A DNA stretch of 64,000 nt, taken from the NCBI GenBank assembly GCA_021432635.1, contig MU270097.1, positions 1-64,000 of the forward strand, read 5' to 3'. Positions within the stretch are counted from its first letter, which is position 1; each line of letters starts with the position of its first letter. Positions 1 through 11,110 of this stretch are shown here, one piece after another. Made by a program: the position numbers and the translations under genes. This DNA is from Thozetella sp. PMI_491 (Eukaryota; Ascomycota; Sordariomycetes; Chaetosphaeriales; Chaetosphaeriaceae). Below the pieces are notes generated by a model, which was not told the origin of the DNA, did no database searches, and worked only from the letters and a program-made list of their open reading frames with translations.

Positions 1-59
1 GGGGGTTAGGCAGGATGTTTGGGTAGTATATGGTTAAAAGGTGACATCTCACCTTACTC

Positions 60-840
60 GAGGAGCAGTTACAATGGATCAATGAACGAGTTGCGACCAC
101 CTGGATACCGCCGGGCAAAGACCTCCCCTCCGAAGAGCTCTGGAAGTCATGGGTTGCCCGCGGAATGCGCTCACCGCATACGAGAGTAATCTCCTCAATC
201 GTATGAAGTGGTGGATGAAGGACGAGTCCGGCTATCTGGCCATCCAGAAAACCAAGACGCAGACCATATTGTATGCGCTAACAGAACCGCCCCTCGGCAT
301 GACGTGCTAGCTCAGGGAGAAGAAGCAGTTCAACATCGGCGAATTTTGAGTGGAATTACGAGGAGACAATTACATGGGCCATGGTAGGGCATCTGGCGCG
401 AGAACAAGCGTGCCTCGGCGGCTTTAGAACCATGATGGCTAACACGTCCACCAGCCGTACATCCTGAATGGCAGCCCAGGCCATGCCGAGATTTATAAAT
501 GAACTCCTTCAGAGCATAACTCCTTCAAGGCCACGATGGTTGACAGAATCATCCCTGCTAGCACGGCGTTTGGAGCGTCGATCTTTCCGCAAGTTGGGTT
601 GCCGTCTTCTCACCTGATTGCAAAAAGAGTCAGAGGTTATAGAGGGCTGACATGACTGACAAGATGGCGCGTTTGCGCCCCGTTGGCGGTGCGAGTGCAA
701 GGTTGCGCGCAAGATTGTGTTCTGGAGGGAGCATTCGATCGGTGGCCACTTCCCCTCCGTGAAGCGCCTACTGTGCTTGCTGCTGACATACGGGAGTTTA
801 CAAAATTAGTAGACCCAAAGGTGCTTGTAGAGATGAGGAA
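60..840 (+). pseudogene. Epoxide hydrolase (alpha/beta-hydrolase) relic
   Basis: This is a decayed copy of a fungal epoxide hydrolase carrying the EHN N-terminal domain. Such enzymes open epoxides to diols in detoxification or secondary metabolism. Family-like peptides appear in order on the plus strand but in changing frames. They are TWIPPGKDLPSEELW (about 95-150), GYLAIQKTKTQT then YALTEPPLGM (about 230-302), LREKKQFNIGEF then FEWNYEETITWAM (about 312-382), SPGHAEIYKELL (about 473-510), a FGASIFPQ strand (about 570) and FWREHSIGGHFPSVKR (about 720-765), which holds the usual catalytic-histidine GGHF motif, then ADIREFTKL. In-frame stops and several frameshifts separate them, so no product is expected. 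The start may lie before base 60. Family assignment is by recognised motifs; the decay is directly visible. Confidence 0.72.
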
Positions 841-1107
841 CAGCTACCCCTGAGTTTGTGTTCTGCTTCTGTCACAGCCGACCACAAAAGTCTCTAGTCA
901 CTACCCGGTCCCAGAGAGTAAATTGAAGGCTGCCGGTTGTAGAGATGGCTCTGGGCGGAGAACATATTCAAAGAACGGTTGTCATGGCATCAACTCGAGT
1001 AAGTAGTGTCCCATCTCCACAAGGCCTCGGCTCACAGAACTCTTCCGCTGAGAAATGAAAGCCAGCATGGAACTGTTTCGTATGCCACGTTAAATAGGTT
1101 TAGTATT

Positions 1108-2619
1108 CTAAGCGCCATAAACTTCCAATGGGAATGATGTGCGCTGTATAGTGCGAGCCTTTTCTGTCTCATTAAGAGATTTCGGATACGGAGGCAGCAG
1201 GCGACGGGTCGAACGCCCTTGGGGGTTCTTTCCGACAGAGAAACTGATGCCTGCATCCCTCATCGCATCGCTGACCAACTTCAGACTTTCTTGTTCTATC
1301 TCGAACCAGGGGTCGATCCGCACGATCACGAGATGCGATAGATTCCCCGCGCGCTTCTGTGAGATAAGATCAAGCAGCTGGGGCTGCAGATAGGCCCAAC
1401 TCGCCACGTACCCGATGTGTAAGACACGCAATCGCTCCGGTATGACTCTTGAGAGCTCGTGGAGGCTCTGGGGAGACAGACGCTTTAGATCGGCATGTAG
1501 AAACAGCTGCTCAACCTCGAGGATCTCGAGCGATTCGAAGTTGCGGAACCCCATGTTGGCATTGTAGTAGGCTCCCTCGACCCCCGTCCGTGAATCCCAC
1601 CCGCCGGGTTCCTCGATCCACCAATAGGAATCGCCGTAAGATATCACCAGGCGACGGAGCGTTCTTCTAATACCCTCACATGCTCCATTCGGCGGCGGAA
1701 TGGTGGACCAGTCCCACTGGGGCATGTAAGTGAGCAAGATCTCCAGGTCCTCCAGCTGTGGACAGCTATCGAAGAGGTGTGCTAGCTTGGAGATTTCTAC
1801 ATGGCTCATCGATATCTGGTGGAGAGTTGGAGGAAGCACCCCTTCCCATGGCGTGTGATCGCAGACGCGGGGGGCATCCCAGTTTTCGCCCCGACCGTAG
1901 TGGTGAGCACAGAGGAGGGACATATCCACAGCATGTAGAATCTCGACTCGAGAGGCGTATCGGAAAAGGTTGCCCAGATCTATCAATATAAAGATATGCC
2001 CAGGGTCATGGATTAGCTCGAGGATTCTTAAGCGAGGGTTTGGTTTTAGATGCTTGAATTCGTCAAAGCTGTTGTGGTTGGGTACTTCCATGGTGAGGCG
2101 CTCGAGCTTGGGAACCGCCGCGAGCATCCAGGGTGTAATCTCGAAGAGGCTCTTTTTGGCTGGCTTCCTGAAATTAGGCCGGCCGGTTGTCAATGTGTGT
2201 TGGGGAAACTCTCGGGCCACGGGCTCTAGCGTTGATATAATCCGCCAGGTAGCGTGGTCCATGGGATACGAGTCGTTGTATGCCGTTGGAGGTATCAGGG
2301 AGAGAGCGCGGACCTCATCAGCCAAGTCGGGCCTCTGGCAAAGAACGCGCAGGAAGGCGAGCACCTGGTCACGCGCACGCTTCGCACTGACGGTAAATGT
2401 GCTGTGCACGACGAAATAGTGGAACAACACGGGCTGGACGACTTGGCGAAGGCGTTTACTTGTGCAAGCTAGCTGAGCGAGATCTTTCTTATTCTCGCGA
2501 CCATGCTCGTTATCGAAACAAGGGATGGCGTCCCCTTCCGGGTTGCGACAATGGAGGCAGAGATGGCCGCAGATTTGGTGCAGTACTTCTGGAGGAAGAT
2601 CGTTAAGGGTGCGCGCCAT
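1108..2619 (-). CDS. F-box domain protein
   Basis: This single-exon gene encodes 503 residues. Residues 5-75 form an F-box-like helix set: LNDLPPEVLHQICGHL, a short Cys-rich insert, then LAQLACTSKRLRQVVQPVLF. Such domains bind Skp1 in SCF ubiquitin ligases. The rest has leucine-rich stretches typical of degenerate LRR or solenoid substrate-binding regions, such as LEILEVEQLFLHADLKRLS and LRVLHIGYV, but no clear repeat register. The ATG at 2619 starts directly before the F-box, as is usual in fungi. The gene is divergent from the DNAJC28-like gene, with 540 bp between starts. Fungal F-box proteins of this type are numerous, and the substrate is unknown. The role in protein turnover is inferred from the domain only. 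Confidence 0.75.
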   Translation of the reverse strand: MARTLNDLPPEVLHQICGHLCLHCRNPEGDAIPCFDNEHGRENKKDLAQLACTSKRLRQVVQPVLFHYFVVHSTFTVSAKRARDQVLAFLRVLCQRPDLADEVRALSLIPPTAYNDSYPMDHATWRIISTLEPVAREFPQHTLTTGRPNFRKPAKKSLFEITPWMLAAVPKLERLTMEVPNHNSFDEFKHLKPNPRLRILELIHDPGHIFILIDLGNLFRYASRVEILHAVDMSLLCAHHYGRGENWDAPRVCDHTPWEGVLPPTLHQISMSHVEISKLAHLFDSCPQLEDLEILLTYMPQWDWSTIPPPNGACEGIRRTLRRLVISYGDSYWWIEEPGGWDSRTGVEGAYYNANMGFRNFESLEILEVEQLFLHADLKRLSPQSLHELSRVIPERLRVLHIGYVASWAYLQPQLLDLISQKRAGNLSHLVIVRIDPWFEIEQESLKLVSDAMRDAGISFSVGKNPQGRSTRRLLPPYPKSLNETEKARTIQRTSFPLEVYGA

Positions 2620-3159
2620 GGCGACAGAGGGCAGCAGTCGGCGCTTTCGTTCGTCGTATCAAGGTGTTAAAAGGTCCGATGGGGCGCATGAAAGGCAGAT
2701 GGGAAGTTGCGAGCCTGTCCAGTTGTGGATGACTTCACTTATGACGCTACGTGCCCGCTCAACGCCAAGGGATGCCTTCCTTAATGCAGCTCGGCGACTG
2801 TATTCCCTAAATGGAAAACAACGGGGCTTATACTAGCGCGGATAGCAATGGAACGCTGTCCAGTGCTAGGGCAATGGTTTTGCGCAGCTGGGAGCTCTTA
2901 ACGATCCGCCCCCTATTTCGCAAGTGACAATTGGGAGGCCAGGGGGAGGCGGGGTAAAGTAAACACGAGCAGCACAGTGTTCTAATTTCTCTCACTGTCT
3001 CGGATTACTGTGCGATAGCTCGGCATCATCATCGCCACTATCTCCGAATTCCTCTCTTTCCGGCGCAAAGAACCGCGCTCTTCGCTCTCCTCCGTTGCGT
3101 CTACCCCAAAATGCGATAATACGCTGTATTTGTGGAATGTTTTAGACACCGCCGACACT
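2620..3159. other. Divergent intergenic region
   Basis: These 540 bp lie between the starts of the F-box gene (minus) and the DNAJC28-like gene (plus), so they must hold both promoters. I see no TATA box or other motif I can support. Confidence 0.5.
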
Positions 3160-4970
3160 ATGGCGTCCACGCCGTATCTCTGCCACCATTGCCTGCGTGC
3201 CTTGGGAGCTTCCCGAGCTCGTCCGACCGCGCCGCGGGTGTCCTTCCCAGCGCATTCACGATGCACGCCCCTCCCAGCAAGGCAGCTGAGCTCTGCTAGG
3301 CATAATGTGAAGGATAGAGACGGAAATTTTAATCCCGAAGAGCCCTCGACCGAACGCGAACCCCCAGAACCCCCTGGGCGCGAGCCTGGTCCCATGGCCC
3401 GCCGTCTCGAGGAAGCTACAGAAGAAGCTCTCCTCAGCGGCGGTCGCGCCGGCCGCCGGGCCGTTGAAGACGCCGGATTTAGTGAGGAGCTGAAGGACAA
3501 GCTTCTGAGCAAGCTGGCGGATGCGCAGTTCCGCACCGATAATGCCGAGGCCTTCTCCGAGGCCGGCCTAAGCAGCAGGGTTCCGCACTCCGCGGGACAG
3601 GGGACACGCGACATTGCCTCCGCACAGCCATGGACAGGCGAGGAGGCACCTGCAGATGCGATATTGCGGATGCTCAATGACGCCCACAAGCCGCTGGCGC
3701 CGGAGTTGCGGGGCAAGGCGCGCGTACCGGAGGTCACGCCGCGCGTGGTGGACATGCGACTGAGGCGGGACCCGATGCTCACGCCCGGGCAAAAGGCAGC
3801 GAGCGCACGCGACCGGGCGTCTGTGTACGCGGGGATGGGACTGAATGAAAAGCAAGCGACAAACGGGCTGACCCCCGAGGAAAAGGAAGCGATGAGGCAA
3901 GAGTTCCGTGAGCGGTTCTCGCCGGGCGCGAGGGCGATGCCGAACACCGTGTCAGGGCTGGCGGCGCTTGCAAATGAGAGGTTTGCCACCTTCTGCTTAG
4001 ATTTTTGCGGACAGCAGCTTATTTGAGTTCTGCTAGGATCGAGAATGCGATCGCGCGCGGCCAGTTCAAGGTGAGGCGCCCGCAGACCTAAATGCAGCAC
4101 GCGGATGCTAACCTGGCTGCAGAACATCCCCCGAGGGAAGGGCGTAGAGAGGGACGCACGGGCAGACAACCCCTTCATCGATACGGTAGGACCTCAATCC
4201 GACTTGGCTCTTTGAGTGCTTGTGTCTAATGGTACCAGACCGAGTATATCATGAACAAAATGATCAAGCGGCAAGATATTGTTCCGCCGTGGATCGAAAA
4301 GCAGCAGGACCTGGTCAAGGCCGCCAACGTATTCCGGTCTCGGCTACGAAACGACTGGAAGAGGCACGCGGCCAGGATGATCGCAAGCCGGGGCGGCACA
4401 CTGGAGGAGCAGATGAACCGGGCAGCAGAATATGCCCGGGCCGAGGAAGTTCACAACCGCCGCAAGAGGAACATTGACGAAATCTCGGTTGCTTCGAATT
4501 CTACCGAGGATGTGGTTATGGTCAAGATGCGCCAGCAACCTGGCGTCCCGGAGGCACAGAACTCTCCAGCTCCCGAGGCCGAGCCAGCGGTGACCGTGAC
4601 AGGTCCCTTCCGTGACCGATCATGGGAGGCAACAGAGCGTTCGTACATGGAGCTATCCATCGCTAATCTCAATGCTCTGACGCGGTCGTACAACTTGATG
4701 GCCCCTGAGCTGGCCAAGAAGCCTTACTTCTCCCTAGAGCGGGAGCTAAACAACTGCTATGCCGACGTTGCCCCACAACTCGCCGGCATCATCAAGGAGC
4801 GAGCAGCGCGTCCGGCAAAGTCCCTCACAGACCCCTTCGGGCAGGGATCCCGGGGCGTACTAGATAGGTTCGGAATCGAGGGCGGAACAGCCAGGATCTA
4901 CGAATCTAAGGCGCCTCATTACGGTCTTAAAGAGATGTGGCGAGACATGTGGAGCCGCCCCCCTTCATAG
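3160..4970 (+). CDS. DNAJC28-domain (DUF1992) mitochondrial protein
   Basis: I assign four exons: 3160-3980, 4037-4070, 4123-4185 and 4239-4970. The joins are supported by frame and by the branch site GCTAAC in intron 2. The joined core reads ENAIARGQFKNIPRGKG, then DNPFIDTTEYIMNKM, then IVPPWIEKQQ. This is the conserved domain of DnaJ homologue subfamily C member 28 (PF09350). The N-terminus (ATG at 3160) is Arg/Ala/Ser-rich with few acids, which fits a mitochondrial presequence. A charged disordered stretch follows. The C-terminal part, about residues 330-540, is helical. No J-domain HPD motif is present, so a co-chaperone role should not be assumed. The biochemical function of this family is poorly known; a mitochondrial location is inferred. 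Confidence 0.82.
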
Positions 4971-5315
4971 GGAAACAACCCTACACCATCGAGTGTTTGT
5001 CAACTCAGTATATTAGAGCCATCTCACCACTCAACTCAGGAACCAGCAACATGGTGATGGCCAGCAGAAAGCTGCGGCCCCAGATGTGTACATTTAGCGC
5101 TCGCTTGAGGCAAAACTTTGCTCATGAGCGACCGATCGGCTCCACGGCATATAAATCTCATCGTAGACAAATATTTTAGTATAAAAATTGGTATAACAAT
5201 TTGGTATCGGGCGGGCGTCCCAAAGTTGGGTCCGCGTCTGGTCGCGATAGAATAGCATCCACATAGGAAAAAGGTACGTCAGTGTCGCACAAGATCTTAG
5301 CACAAACAACCATGC
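4971..5315. other. Convergent 3' intergenic region
   Basis: These 345 bp separate the 3' ends of the DNAJC28-like gene and the RGS-LOV gene. The stretch is AT-richer than the flanking exons and holds no supported gene. It presumably contains both polyadenylation regions. Confidence 0.45.
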
Positions 5316-8069
5316 CTAAAGCATCACCGGGGCGAGCGTGACCACAACCCATGCCACAGCACCTTTTTCGTCCTTGAGCGGCGTCCAGTGCGACATGAAG
5401 CTCTCGTCGCCGCGGAACAGGGCCGAGCGCGATGTCTGCAGCCTGAGCTCGACGCTCAGAGGCTGACCCATGCGCAGCGCGTTGCGGACCCGCGTCTTGT
5501 AGTCGTTCTGCGGCACCGTCATGTTCGCCCGGAAGAAGCGGAAGATGTCGTTGCCCGCGACAAGTCCGCTCGTGTTGGCGGGGTTCAGCATATCCGTCAC
5601 GCCCTGTGAATAGAAGTGGATGACGAAGGTGTCGTATCGGATAACGATGTACTAAGAGAACAGTCTGTGAGAAGCTGCGGTCTATGGGGCGAACAAGTAG
5701 GCAGATACAAACCTTGGAATACGCCGTGTAGAACTCCTTCATCTGGGCGCTGAGGTCGCGCCCCTCCATCCTTCCCAGGACTTTTCTCTCCATCCCGGCC
5801 GTCTCGGCGATCATACCCGGCGTGGGGTCGTTGAACTGCACGCCGAAGGCCTTTAGGATCGCCTTGCGTGCCGAGGAAATGCCCTTGCTCCGCGTCGACC
5901 CTGTGCCGTTTATCTTGGGGATGACCTCCTCTTCCGGCTCCTCCTTGTTTGACAGCGACAGGATTCTCATCACATCGGCGTTGCTGTGGATCGTCGTTGA
6001 GCAGTTCACCTGGCCTCCGATGAAGAAGGCCAGCTTGCCGTTCTCGTCGAATAGCGGTGCTACGGCGCGGTCAGGTCAGCTCCGACTGCGAGCACCACGG
6101 AAGGGAAGGGCCCACGTACCCATGTAGAGCAAGTTCCAGAACGGATCGCCGTTCTTCTTGTAGTTCAGCAGCAACTCCACCACGTCGCGCCGCGCGTCAA
6201 TCCCTTCCCTAAGTCGCCGTACCACGGCGCGGTCCGTGTGGGTCCCTTGTAGGAAACGACAGTTGCGGGGGATGACCTCGGGGCGCGCGTAGCCCGTCAC
6301 CTTGACAAACCCGTCGGACGCGAACACGATCGGGTTGTCGGCTTTGCTGAGGGGGACTGTTAGCGGCCGAGAGCAACCAGGCGGGACGTGGTGTCAGAGC
6401 TTACTTGGGGTTTGTCAGACAAAAGCAGTCCCCCAGCCCTTGGTAGCGGTGTCGGTCGTTTGCCAGGGCTCGGATGGCGCTCAGCGTCATCTGGTGCCGG
6501 ACGAAGCGCGGGTAGATATCTGTGAAGACCATCTGCTCGATCCTCTCCTGGGTCTCGCCGAAGATGGACTCCATTGCCGGCAGCGAAGTCAGTACAATCT
6601 TCTTCATGTCGGAGTGCACTGTCTTTAACGATCCCGCCGGCGCCGTTATTTGACGCGGAGAGTCTTCTGAGATGAACTCCTTATGTATCGTCGCCATAGT
6701 CGTGGCAAGGTCGTTCAGGATTACTCGGTACTGCTCCACCTAGAACCACCCGTCATGTTAGTCGGCCTTGTCGCAGGTGCCTAAGACCCGGGGAGCAACT
6801 ACCTACCTTGGAGAGGAATTCGACATTTTCGCTGCATAGCCTACTCTCGCTGAACAGTAGGAGCTGGTGGTTTGTGGTTGGGTTGTGCAGGACCACCTGG
6901 AAGATGCCGGCCCCGAAGAAGTCGGGCATGCGGCTCGACGAGTTCGTCATGCCGCTCTGCCTCGACACGGACAGGTCGTCCACCTCGAAGTTTTCGGCAT
7001 CAGAGTGCGCTCGCCTGCTGGCGGGCTTGGACCGCGAGCCTACCATGGACGGTGGCACGTCGCTGTGTGTGAACATGTAGTCGTCGTTGGAGTCGCGAGG
7101 GAGGGACCGTTGGTCGCGAAGGTGGTCTCTGAGCTTGGGTAGCGGCGGCATAGCGTAAGCTCCGTTTCGCGACGCCGGCCGCCCTGTCTCTTCTTCTTCG
7201 TACAGGTCGCTATCTTGGAACAACGGGGTCCGCATCGCGGCCGCGCGACTGGTGCGAGGGGTGGTCTGCGCGTGACCGTTGGTTTCCTTCGAGGAACTCC
7301 GCTGACGGGAGGGAGGGCGCTGCGCAGCGACCTCCTCTCTGATAGTAGCAGGTGCAGAAGCTTTATCCCCGTCGGAGTTTCGGGGGCGATGATGATGTTG
7401 GTGAGAACCGTCGAAGTCGCTATATATGTCTCGGCCTCGCGGCATCAAGATCGGCGGTGGCGTGGCAGACGACAGGGGCCGCGACGGTGTCTCGGTCTCG
7501 TCCGTACGGGAGTCATCGAATTGCGTCACATGGCGATCCTCCAGAGCCGCATCATAGTCGGGAAACGCGCTTCGGAATTTCTCGTCGTTGTCGTGCAGTG
7601 CTGACATATGATGGATGCTAGAGCTACTGTTCTTGGGCCGCGACGAGAACCTCCGGGGCACGGCTACAGAGCCCTTAGAAGGGGTGAGCTCGCCAAGAGG
7701 ATCATCCTCGTCCGCGGGAGGTTCCATGTCTGCTTCTCTGACAGCATTGTGGTCCTCTAAGGCCGCCCGCGAGTCCTCTATGCTCCCATTTCGCTTCCTA
7801 AGCCGAGGCGCGGGGCCAGCGATCATGGAACGGGCACGAGGCTTGGCAGAATATTGCGAAGAGAAGAGGTCATCTTCGTCGTCGTCAGATTCGGACGTGA
7901 TTATCCTCCGAGCCGATGATATGGCCTTATTATTCGCTCGGGGAAGGACCTGGACCAGGACATCCGTGTTGTCTTGTCGCATGTCGGTATTCCTGCGACG
8001 GGGCTCAGCTTGGGCTCGAGAGACTGGCCGGCGGCCGTCCATGCTGACTTGTTCATAGAGCGTCTCCAT
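5316..8069 (-). CDS. RGS-LOV-PAS blue-light photoreceptor (BcLOV4-like)
   Basis: Five exons (8069-6807, 6739-6405, 6346-6120, 6059-5713, 5651-5316) give 835 residues with all phases consistent. Residues 1 to about 385 are disordered and rich in Ser/Arg/Asp. About 388-520 is an RGS domain (FLSKVEQYRVILNDL, then FISEDSPRQI, then DIYPRFVRHQ), the fold that stimulates GTP hydrolysis by G-alpha subunits. About 530-625 is a LOV domain with the motif NCRFLQG. Cys562 is the residue expected to form the flavin-cysteinyl adduct, and FFIGGQVNCST forms the last strands. A C-terminal PAS-like region (about 725-835, GNDIFRFFRANM and ending VVVTLAP) follows a linker. This is the RGS-LOV architecture known from Botrytis BcLOV4, which binds membrane in blue light. 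Light-gated G-protein control here is inferred from family. Confidence 0.88.
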
Positions 8070-10326
8070 TGCTGCTGATGCCGTTGCCCGTTCCTTGGTG
8101 GTAGATTCTTGCTCAGAGATGGGCAGGCGTCAACCCAGGACTCCTATGAGAAGGAGGGCGGGGAGGTCGGCCGCCTATGAACCCGCGATCGAGAACTTGC
8201 GTATCGATCTCGATCTCAACGGTTCCTGGTCCAGGGTCTTGTCCCCATCAGTTCCCGTCCATGCAAAACAACAGCTAGTGGATCGCGAGAGGGGCAGGAT
8301 TCCGCCGTTCATATCGGGACTTTGATCGAAAACGGGTAGCTTCACCAGCGTCATTAAGTCTAAGCAAGGCCATCCTGGCGGGAGGTTCGTCCGAGACATT
8401 GGTAGCCATGTTTCACACCCTGTTTTTCCTCCTACTAGGAACCACTTGGGGAACTTCGATAGAAGCCCCGCCCTAGTTCTAGCGAGGAGTTCAGCATGGC
8501 CAGGAGTGCTTCTGCGGTTGTCCTGGAGGGGAGACGTAACGCCAAGCGCGCTGCTTCCGCCCGGGGATTAACGCCCCACGACCCCGGAGAGCTATGTCCC
8601 ATTGCTAATGCACCTGGTAGCACACCCGCAGGATCACGCCACCAGGTGATTTCGACGTCAAGCTTGTTTGGCCGTTATCTTGAATGGTATCCTTGTCAGT
8701 GTCCGAGCGCTCTCCAGAACCAAGACACTACTGAGAGACAGGATAAGCCCGAGCATCCCAACGGGCAAGCGGCATAAACCGCCGATTTTGAGTTGAACGG
8801 AGAGCACGCGAGTCCCGGGATGGGCGTTGTATACCATAGTAACTATAAAAGACCGCTCCTATGATTCTAGGAGGGAGGCGTCTCTCGGCGAATTACTAGG
8901 CGCATATATGATGATCTCTTAGTCTTTGATAGCAGTTCATGTGCCGTCCTCTCATGGGGGTGTCCCAGAGCCTCGAATTCTCAGCAAGTTTTTTTTTTTT
9001 TGGTTTATTTTTGTCGCGATCTGGGGCCTTCCTTGTATTCAATCCTGGGGCCTCCCTGTTTGCTGTGGCTAGCGGTTGCTAGCTTACGTAGCAGTGCACG
9101 TTGCGTTGAGGCAGATCCACCTTGGTACTGGAAGTTATAGCAATGGATCTTGCGATCCTGCTTGTAGTACAGTGCTTTATAGCCGGCGTGCCGAGGTTTT
9201 TGGAAGGACTTCATCAACCCCAGAAGCCAAGCTCCGATGCTATTCTGGCAACTTTCACCACATGATATGCGTTCATGCCCCATTGCTCGCGTGCTCTTTC
9301 GCCGGATATCGCCTCCAATAATTAACACATATGTACGCGAAATCAGTGGATTTCAACGGGTACTGTGCTAGGCTACTCCACAGGTCCTAACAAGTGCGCT
9401 AACCGGGGCCTGGAACACCAGCTCGTCCTCGCACCCTGTCCGAATGCACATTAAGGCAGAGAGCACAGCGGAGGCGCTGGCACGTCTTCCGATAGGTTCG
9501 CTGGCCTATATTGATATACAGTACGGATGTAAAAGGCGAATTAAGTGTCGCGATTTTTTGGCTCAATAATTTTAGCGGGCTCTACTTTCTAGCTCTTGTG
9601 CCTGTGCAATCTTGGCCAATTGTACCCTGGAGCTCCTGTCATCAGGCCAATTTTTGCTCCATTTCAACATCTGAACTTTCTCTATGGTATCCAGAAACCG
9701 ATACTAGAACTACTCTCCAGCGTGTAATGGATACCGGACTCCTCTCCGGGTGACTTGTCTAATCCTGTCTCTCGTCTCCGCTTCGCAGATAGCGGACTAA
9801 GAGCGACCTACCGGCCAAAAGGAGCATCCTTCTAAGCATGCCTAGTATCACGACAGCTCGTACACTTAATCGCCAAATAGAGTGATTCTATCGTAAAGGG
9901 AGTACCCGCAGAAGCTGTAAACGGAATGCTACCCACTCTGAACGAATCAGTGTCGCCGCCTGTAATGACACCAAGTGTACCTTTACTCACAACTACGGCG
10001 CTGACGTCGACTCCCCTCACGGCCCTTATTGTCAGCGATCTAGCGTGAATCTTACCGGAGTTTGCCTGCTAACTGTAGGGCTGTGACCTTGCTCTAGGAC
10101 ATGGAGTAGGTAGTGGCAGGCGGGCTGCAGGAAGGTGATGGCTGTGACCCGGCGGGAGTTTCAACTGATTGGATATTATTACGTCAGAATTCCTGATAAA
10201 AGCTTTCTTTTCCTGCCGTAGCAATATCGGAGTGTGGCAGTGTGGCAACGTGGCGACTCGCATTTCTCATATTAGAAAGCCTTCCCCTTCACTCCTTCCC
10301 TAGACAAGGTGAAAAAACAATATAGT
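8070..10326. other. Gene-poor region
   Basis: These 2.26 kb run from the start of the RGS-LOV gene to the end of the GTPase-WD40 gene. They include the RGS-LOV promoter side and a 13-base T run at 8989-9001. The part from about 9300 to 10300 is AT-richer. Only short unrecognised reading frames occur, for example 62 codons at 10020-9832 on the minus strand. I cannot support a gene. Confidence 0.5.
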
Positions 10327-11110
10327 TCAAACGGAACTATCGGCGTTCCAGATTTGGATCCTCCCTTTAGTGTCAAGTTTGGAGCTGCCAGAGGCGAGCC
10401 GCCGATTGTCAGGCGAGAAGGCTATCGAGTAAACTAAAAATTCAACGTCATCCTCAAGCTTCTGGATCTGCTGGAACTGGCCTTGCCCATCAGTCTCCCA
10501 GATTTGGATTATTCCTTTGTTGCCGAGGTTGGAGCCGCCTGAGGCAAGCCGCCGGTTATCTGGCGAGAAGGCTATCGAGTAAGCTGAATATACAACGTCG
10601 TCCTCAAACTTCTGGATCTGTTGGAACTGGCCTTGCCCATCGACCTCCCAGATTTGGATTCTCCCTGTGTTGTTGCTGCTGCTACGATAATAGCCGCCTG
10701 AAGCGAGCCGCCGATTGTCAGGTGAGAAAGCTATCGAGTAAACTTTATATCCAATGTCGTCCTCAAACTTCTGGATCTGTTGGAACTGGCCTTGCCCATC
10801 GACCTCCCAGATTTGGATTCTCCCTGTGTTGTTACTACTGCGATAATAACCGCCTGAAGCGAGCCGCCGGTTGTCAGGCGAGAAGGCTATCGAGTAAACT
10901 TTATATCCAACGTCGTCCTCAAGCTTCTGGATCTGTTGGAACTGGCCTTGCCCATCGACCTCCCAGATTTGGATTATTCCTTTGTTGTCGCTACTCTGAT
11001 AGGAGCCACCTGAGGCGAGCCGCTGGCCGTCGGGTGAGAAGGCTATCGAGTAAACTTTATATTCAACTTCTTCCTCAAGCTTCTGGACCTGTTGGAACTG
11101 GCCGCACCTC
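10327..11110 (-). repeat. Five tandem WD40-coding repeats, 150-159 bp period
   Basis: A conserved block (plus strand, CTTCTGGATCTGYTGGAACTGG) recurs at 10459, 10609, 10768, 10924 and 11080, with one changed base in the last copy. The spacings are 150, 159, 156 and 156 bp, all whole codons. Copies 2 and 3 of the protein are nearly identical over their full length. The length differences fall in a Ser/Asn/Gly loop, where a GCT-rich microsatellite adds serines. Near identity at the DNA level suggests recent duplication or ongoing unequal exchange. Confidence 0.9.

Noticed and set aside
2982-4178. 398-codon open frame on the minus strand
   Set aside because: It overlaps the DNAJC28-like exons, whose splice structure and domain are conserved; the antisense product is Ser/Arg-rich and unlike known proteins.
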